DNA from: Rhyacophila brunnea
Lineage: Eukaryota > Arthropoda > Insecta > Trichoptera > Rhyacophilidae
DNA: 64,000 bases
Direction of reading: 5' to 3'
Assembly: GCA_022495005.1 (NCBI GenBank)
Contig: JAGYXB010001061.1
Coordinates: 186,001 to 250,000 of the forward strand
A model generated the notes under the pieces. That model saw nothing but the letters and a program-made list of their open reading frames with translations. It was not told the origin of the DNA and made no database searches. Made by a program: the position numbers and the translations under genes. Below, one piece after another: positions 60,132-64,000 of the stretch. Numbering within the stretch: position 1 is the stretch's first letter; each line of letters opens with the position of its first letter.

Positions 60132-60695
60132 CAACGTTTTTATTAGCTCGTATTCTTGTTTGCCCGGTGGTTGTTTGTCCAGTACAAATCTTGCAATTGA
60201 TTTTTAACTAACTTCCCGACTATTTAGACATTTGAAACTTTTAGAATATATCAGAACACGATGCCAATGCATTCTTTTAATACTTTTAGCCATCTAAGCA
60301 GTATTTAATTCATTTTCAGTTAATTCTGTTTTGTATGGAAAGTTATTTCAGAAAAATCCGTAAAAAGTAAAAGACTATTATTGATTGCTAAGGGGGTGGT
60401 CCTAACAACTAAATTATTAATATATACGTGCGTTACTATGGAAATCAAAATGAAATGTAAAAATGACATTTCAGTATTATATATTTGTTTTTTTGTTTGT
60501 TTTTTATTTACTTCATATCAAGTACAAGTTCGAGCATATTGAGCATAATAATTCAACAGAAAATTTAAAGTCGTTGTATATAAAAAGTTCTTTTTATCTT
60601 GTAATTATTTACTTTTGTACTGTAAATCAATTGCAAGATTTGTACTGGAGAAACAACCACCGGACAAACAAGAATACGAGCTAATAAAAACGTTG
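60132..60695. mobile_element. Long-TIR element, TTAGCTCGTATTC family, copy A
   Basis: Terminal inverted repeats of about 72 bp differ at only two positions: CAACGTTTTTATTAGCTCG, TATTCTTGTTTG(C/T)CCGG, then CAGTACAAATCTTGC. TA flanks both ends (60130-60131 and 60696-60697), suggesting Tc1/mariner-type targeting. It is 564 bp and non-coding. A diverged, partly different copy is at 55684-56056. Confidence 0.8.
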
Positions 60696-60698
60696 TAA

Positions 60699-61526
60699 AA
60701 TACTTAGATAGTACCTACCTAAATACCTACGTGGTTTTTTCGAATGTACGGTAAACGATTAAATTCGAGGCTTCTATCAGTTCTATCCAGAAGTGATATA
60801 AGTCACATTATTATTAATGATCAATAGTATTTCCATGTTTCCTGCTAGGGAAAATGCAGGGCACGCCGCACCTGGTCCTCGGGCGAAAAAAAATGTTTTC
60901 CGCACCGATTACAAATCGATATTTGATTGGAGTTAGTTTCACGCCCAGTCAAGTGTGTTTATCGGCCATTGGGTGTTGAATGTTGGTTGATTGACAGGGT
61001 TGCCAACAAATAAACAACATTTTAAATTTAATTTATTAAATTAATTTCGTAAGGAATTTATTCGCTTATAGTGCAAAGCCGAAGTCACCGATTAAAAGTG
61101 GATATGTCTAAAGTTACATGTTCGAAATTACCAACCTATAACATATTATCTCGAATCCAATATTATACAAGAAAATGAGGAATTTAGAGAAGTAAAACAG
61201 ATAATAATCGCCGCTGTCAGGTCATCGCTGTTCTTAAACTTAGATCCCTGAAGCATCCACAGAAAAGACAAAGATTCTTTTGTATAAAACTAAGTTAATA
61301 ATATTATGTACCGTGATAACATTGGAGAAGGGTGCCTGTTCAAGAAAGGTAGGCTGTGGTAGATAACTGAAAGAAAATTCTAAGAGAGCGCCTGAACAGA
61401 GCAGGTTATATTCAACGCATAACAGAAACACGGGTGTCAAATATGATCCTCGTTGGGAAACCAGGCTGGAAGGAGGAGCCTAATGATTTGAGTCTCCCCA
61501 TCTCTACCCAAGTTATACGTCAAATG
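60699..61526. other. Anonymous AT-rich region
   Basis: No gene recognised. GGGTTGCCAAC near 60998 resembles the end of the 21.9 kb element but has no partner. Confidence 0.35.
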
Positions 61527-62350
61527 GGCGTATGCAGTTCGCCGTATCACAGTTCACCGTGGCCGTTGTACCGGAAACAGATGACCGTATAACATTGAGA
61601 TCGCGTTATTATCTAGGTATACTCACAAATTTATAGATTACAGTTATTTAACATACATACCTACATAATTCGAAAACACATCTGAGAAATATATCTAATA
61701 TAACGTCTACAAAAATAAATAAAAAAAATACGACGCCCAGCTGGAAGCGAACCTGCGCCCCTGAGCATTGGTAGAGCACATGGGCGCGAATTTCAGGGGC
61801 GCTGGTTCGAATCCCGCTGGGCGTCGTATTTTTTTTCAAAAATATTTTTTCCGGTAAGTACTTAGGTACCTACTTATATTTCTCTGATGTATTTTTAATG
61901 TTCAATAAAATAATGTTACATTGTTAAATCTTGTAAATAATGGATTGAATAAAAAAATAGTCTACTAAAATTATTTGATAGAAAAGACGTATAAACATAA
62001 ACACTAATTAAAGTTTATTTAAAAAAAAACACTACCTAACTAAACTATACAGGTCCTGATTGTGTAATGAACACTGCACATTATTGTCATTTATTTTAAT
62101 TAATACAATGTTTTCTCACCAATATTAAACAGTTATTACCAAGTCTAATTATTACTTATCATAAATCACCAATAATTATTACTTAAGTATACTTATAATA
62201 TAAGATATTTTGTTTAGGGTTTTGTAACATACGTACAACTTACTTTACAGGGAAATGCTCTACGAAAAACGCATCTCAATGCTATTTGTGCATATATTTA
62301 TGGTACAACATCTCACAATGAACTGTGTCACGGCGAACTACATGCGTACA
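61527..62350. mobile_element. TIR element with TTCGCCGTATCAC ends
   Basis: The left end (GTATGCAGTTCGCCGTATCA, CAGTTCACCGTGG, TTGTACCG) and the right end read inward (CGCATGTAGTTCGCCGTGAC, ACAGTTCATTGTGA, TTGTACCA) are inverted repeats over about 45 bp. A related solo terminus is at 18362-18445. The target duplication is unclear. It contains the tRNA-half palindrome at 61722-61836. Confidence 0.6.
61722..61836. repeat. Palindrome of two convergent tRNA 3'-half-like arms
   Basis: Both strands read GGGGCGC, a B-box-like GGTTCGAATCC (plus) or GGTTCGCTTCC (minus), GCTGGGCGTCG and then a T run of about eight. The arms (61722-61764 and 61793-61836, about 43 nt) differ at about four positions. The centre holds a D-arm-like AGCATTGGTAGAGCAC. 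A standard cloverleaf does not form on the plus strand because the acceptor 5' strand is displaced. It is a tRNA-derived foldback, not a tRNA gene. Confidence 0.6.
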
Positions 62351-64000
62351 ATTTTAAGGATAAGCTCCACCTGTCGTGTATAGTGTATACTATGGTGCTA
62401 CAAACGTGAATGAATGAAAATAATTTAGAGCCTCACTTCTTTGTCCCGAGACGGAATTGCACGGGGCTGATAAAACAACAATACACCGCAGTGGGTAAAG
62501 AAAGAATTTAAAATAGACGAGGCCAGTTGAGAGGCAACGGATGCGCTGGGAAGGAGTTAAGAGCGAGCCCTTCTCGACCGCCATGAACGACGTAGGCCGT
62601 AGAGGATAGCGACAACTTTACTGGTAAAAAACGCTTGTACTGAGCTGCAGCACCACGAAAAAAAGAAGTTAAAGAAGAAAAATGTACAGACAAGCAATCT
62701 CTGCAACTGAAATGTTAGATTGAAAGTAATATAGAAAACAGCTGATAGCAGATACGCCAAGTGAACATTATCTTCACCAATCCATCAATATAGTGTCAAT
62801 TTAATTTAGCACATTGATGGATCGGTACGTGGATTGCATATAAACTCATATTGATAATTCATAATATTGACTCTCAAAGTGCGTACATACAGAGCATCGC
62901 ACTCGGACAATAATTGACCGCGCACAGAGATTCGCAAGCTTAAAACTGCGATATTACAAAATAATAACAATTAATTGTGTCCACGACCATTTTTGTTTCA
63001 CCACAAATAACATTTACTAATATGGATTGGAGTTGTCTTATTTAGAATTTTGAATAATTACAGTTTACAGACAATTCAATGAGTTATACATATATAAATT
63101 AATTAACATACTTATGACTTTGTTTCTTCGTCTTATCAACTCATACACTGATAGCATACTACTGATGCAGAAGTATCCTACCTCGACCCGTAAACTTAAT
63201 TTAAATAGGTACGAGAATAAAACTGTTGTCTACAATTCTACATAATACCTGTGGGGTAATTCCCACAAATACCGGGAATTTATTCATTTTGCGATCTCAT
63301 CCATAAGTAATGAACCTGTTACAAAGTTAGAAATTCGCTTCCAAGCTGTAAAATTATTGGGTCTGTATCGTAACAGATAGTTGTATGAACATGGGTGACG
63401 AAATAGTATACTGCAGATTTGCATTTTTCATACAAAATATTTAAAACGAAAGTAACATACTATTATTCAGTTTAATCGGATTGTTACCTAGATTGAACAA
63501 ACTGGTGTGCGTTATACTAGGTATTAGAGATGGGAAAACTGGTCGATTTTGAAGACTAAGTATACTTACTACCAGTATAAAAAAATACTTGGTATAGAAA
63601 CTTGTTTCAAAATACTTACTAGTATTTGGAATACTATATAGAGCGTTTGGCGTGCGTATGCGACAAAAGTTTCATACTCAACTGAAACTAAAACCAACTC
63701 CATATTAGTATTTGAAATACGTATCGGCTCAGGGAACTCTGACTGTGTATCGGCTTCAATAGAATCGCTAAAAATACGCTGAGCCCTGCTTGTCGAAAAG
63801 TCCCATTTATTATAAAATTTTAAACACATTTTAAATTTATGAGTTGTTTTTCTGTTAGGTTACAATAGTCTTGTTAACAAAAATGAATAACAGTGATTTT
63901 TTTGTAATTTTAGAAATGTTTTGAGCAGCCATATTACAAGCCTAACCTGTGCGTCATCTCACCACTTTGCTGCGACACAAAATTTTTGACCTGACTATGA
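62351..64000. other. Anonymous region to the window end
   Basis: No gene recognised. Two minus frames (62508-62760) lie in a GC-richer patch without motifs. About 63530-63800 contains repeated ATACTTACTAG / AGTATTTG(A/G)AATAC words that look like part of a repeat I cannot delimit. Confidence 0.3.

Noticed and set aside
1..64000. CRISPR array, operon, phage or bacterial features
   Set aside because: No regularly spaced repeats, no Shine-Dalgarno-linked gene runs, and all recognised elements are eukaryotic.

Overview
The window reads as nuclear DNA of an arthropod, most probably an insect. It is AT-rich and has no bacterial gene layout. It is packed with eukaryotic transposable elements: hAT, mariner, piggyBac-like TTAA MITEs, Harbinger-like TWA MITEs, non-LTR retrotransposons and a tRNA-derived SINE. 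The palindromic word GTAGGTACCTAC and its fragments recur all along it. I know such words from hemipteran and lepidopteran genomes, but I cannot decide the order from sequence alone. I found no convincing host protein-coding exon, no rRNA and no genuine tRNA gene. The window is best read as intergenic or intronic DNA built from layers of mobile elements.

Layout. 0-6 kb: a hAT-like terminus, a promoter-like dispersed repeat, a gag-type ORF1 with a decayed zinc knuckle lying in a 2.4 kb T-poor stretch, a reverse-strand LINE 3' end, and a TTAA-flanked MITE. 6-16 kb: mostly anonymous AT-rich DNA, a decayed coding-like patch near 7.1-7.8 kb, and a SINE at 14.1 kb. 16-28 kb: a hAT element, a TAA-flanked MITE, a TA-flanked GGGTTGCCA element, a long-TIR MITE, a 5'-truncated LINE with a 16-bp target duplication, a hAT element interrupted by a LINE 3' end, and a TIR element with a 4-bp CATA duplication. 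28-44 kb: a SINE tail, a hAT element at 37 kb, a second long-TIR MITE and a hAT relic that still encodes the transposase C-terminus. 44-51 kb: three related hAT MITEs with perfect 8-bp duplications, and a near-intact mariner. 52-64 kb: a TAA-flanked foldback MITE, a related pair of long-TIR elements, a second TTAA MITE, a LINE reverse-transcriptase fragment, and a TIR element enclosing an unusual palindrome of tRNA 3' halves.

Nothing here forms an operon or pathway. The autonomous-type coding remnants (mariner transposase, hAT transposase C-terminus, LINE RT fragments, LINE gag) show which machinery once mobilised the many non-coding copies. The best candidates for novelty are the gag-only retroelement-like unit, the hAT foldback with three repeated internal modules, the CATA-flanked element, the double tRNA-half palindrome and the duplicated promoter-like unit.
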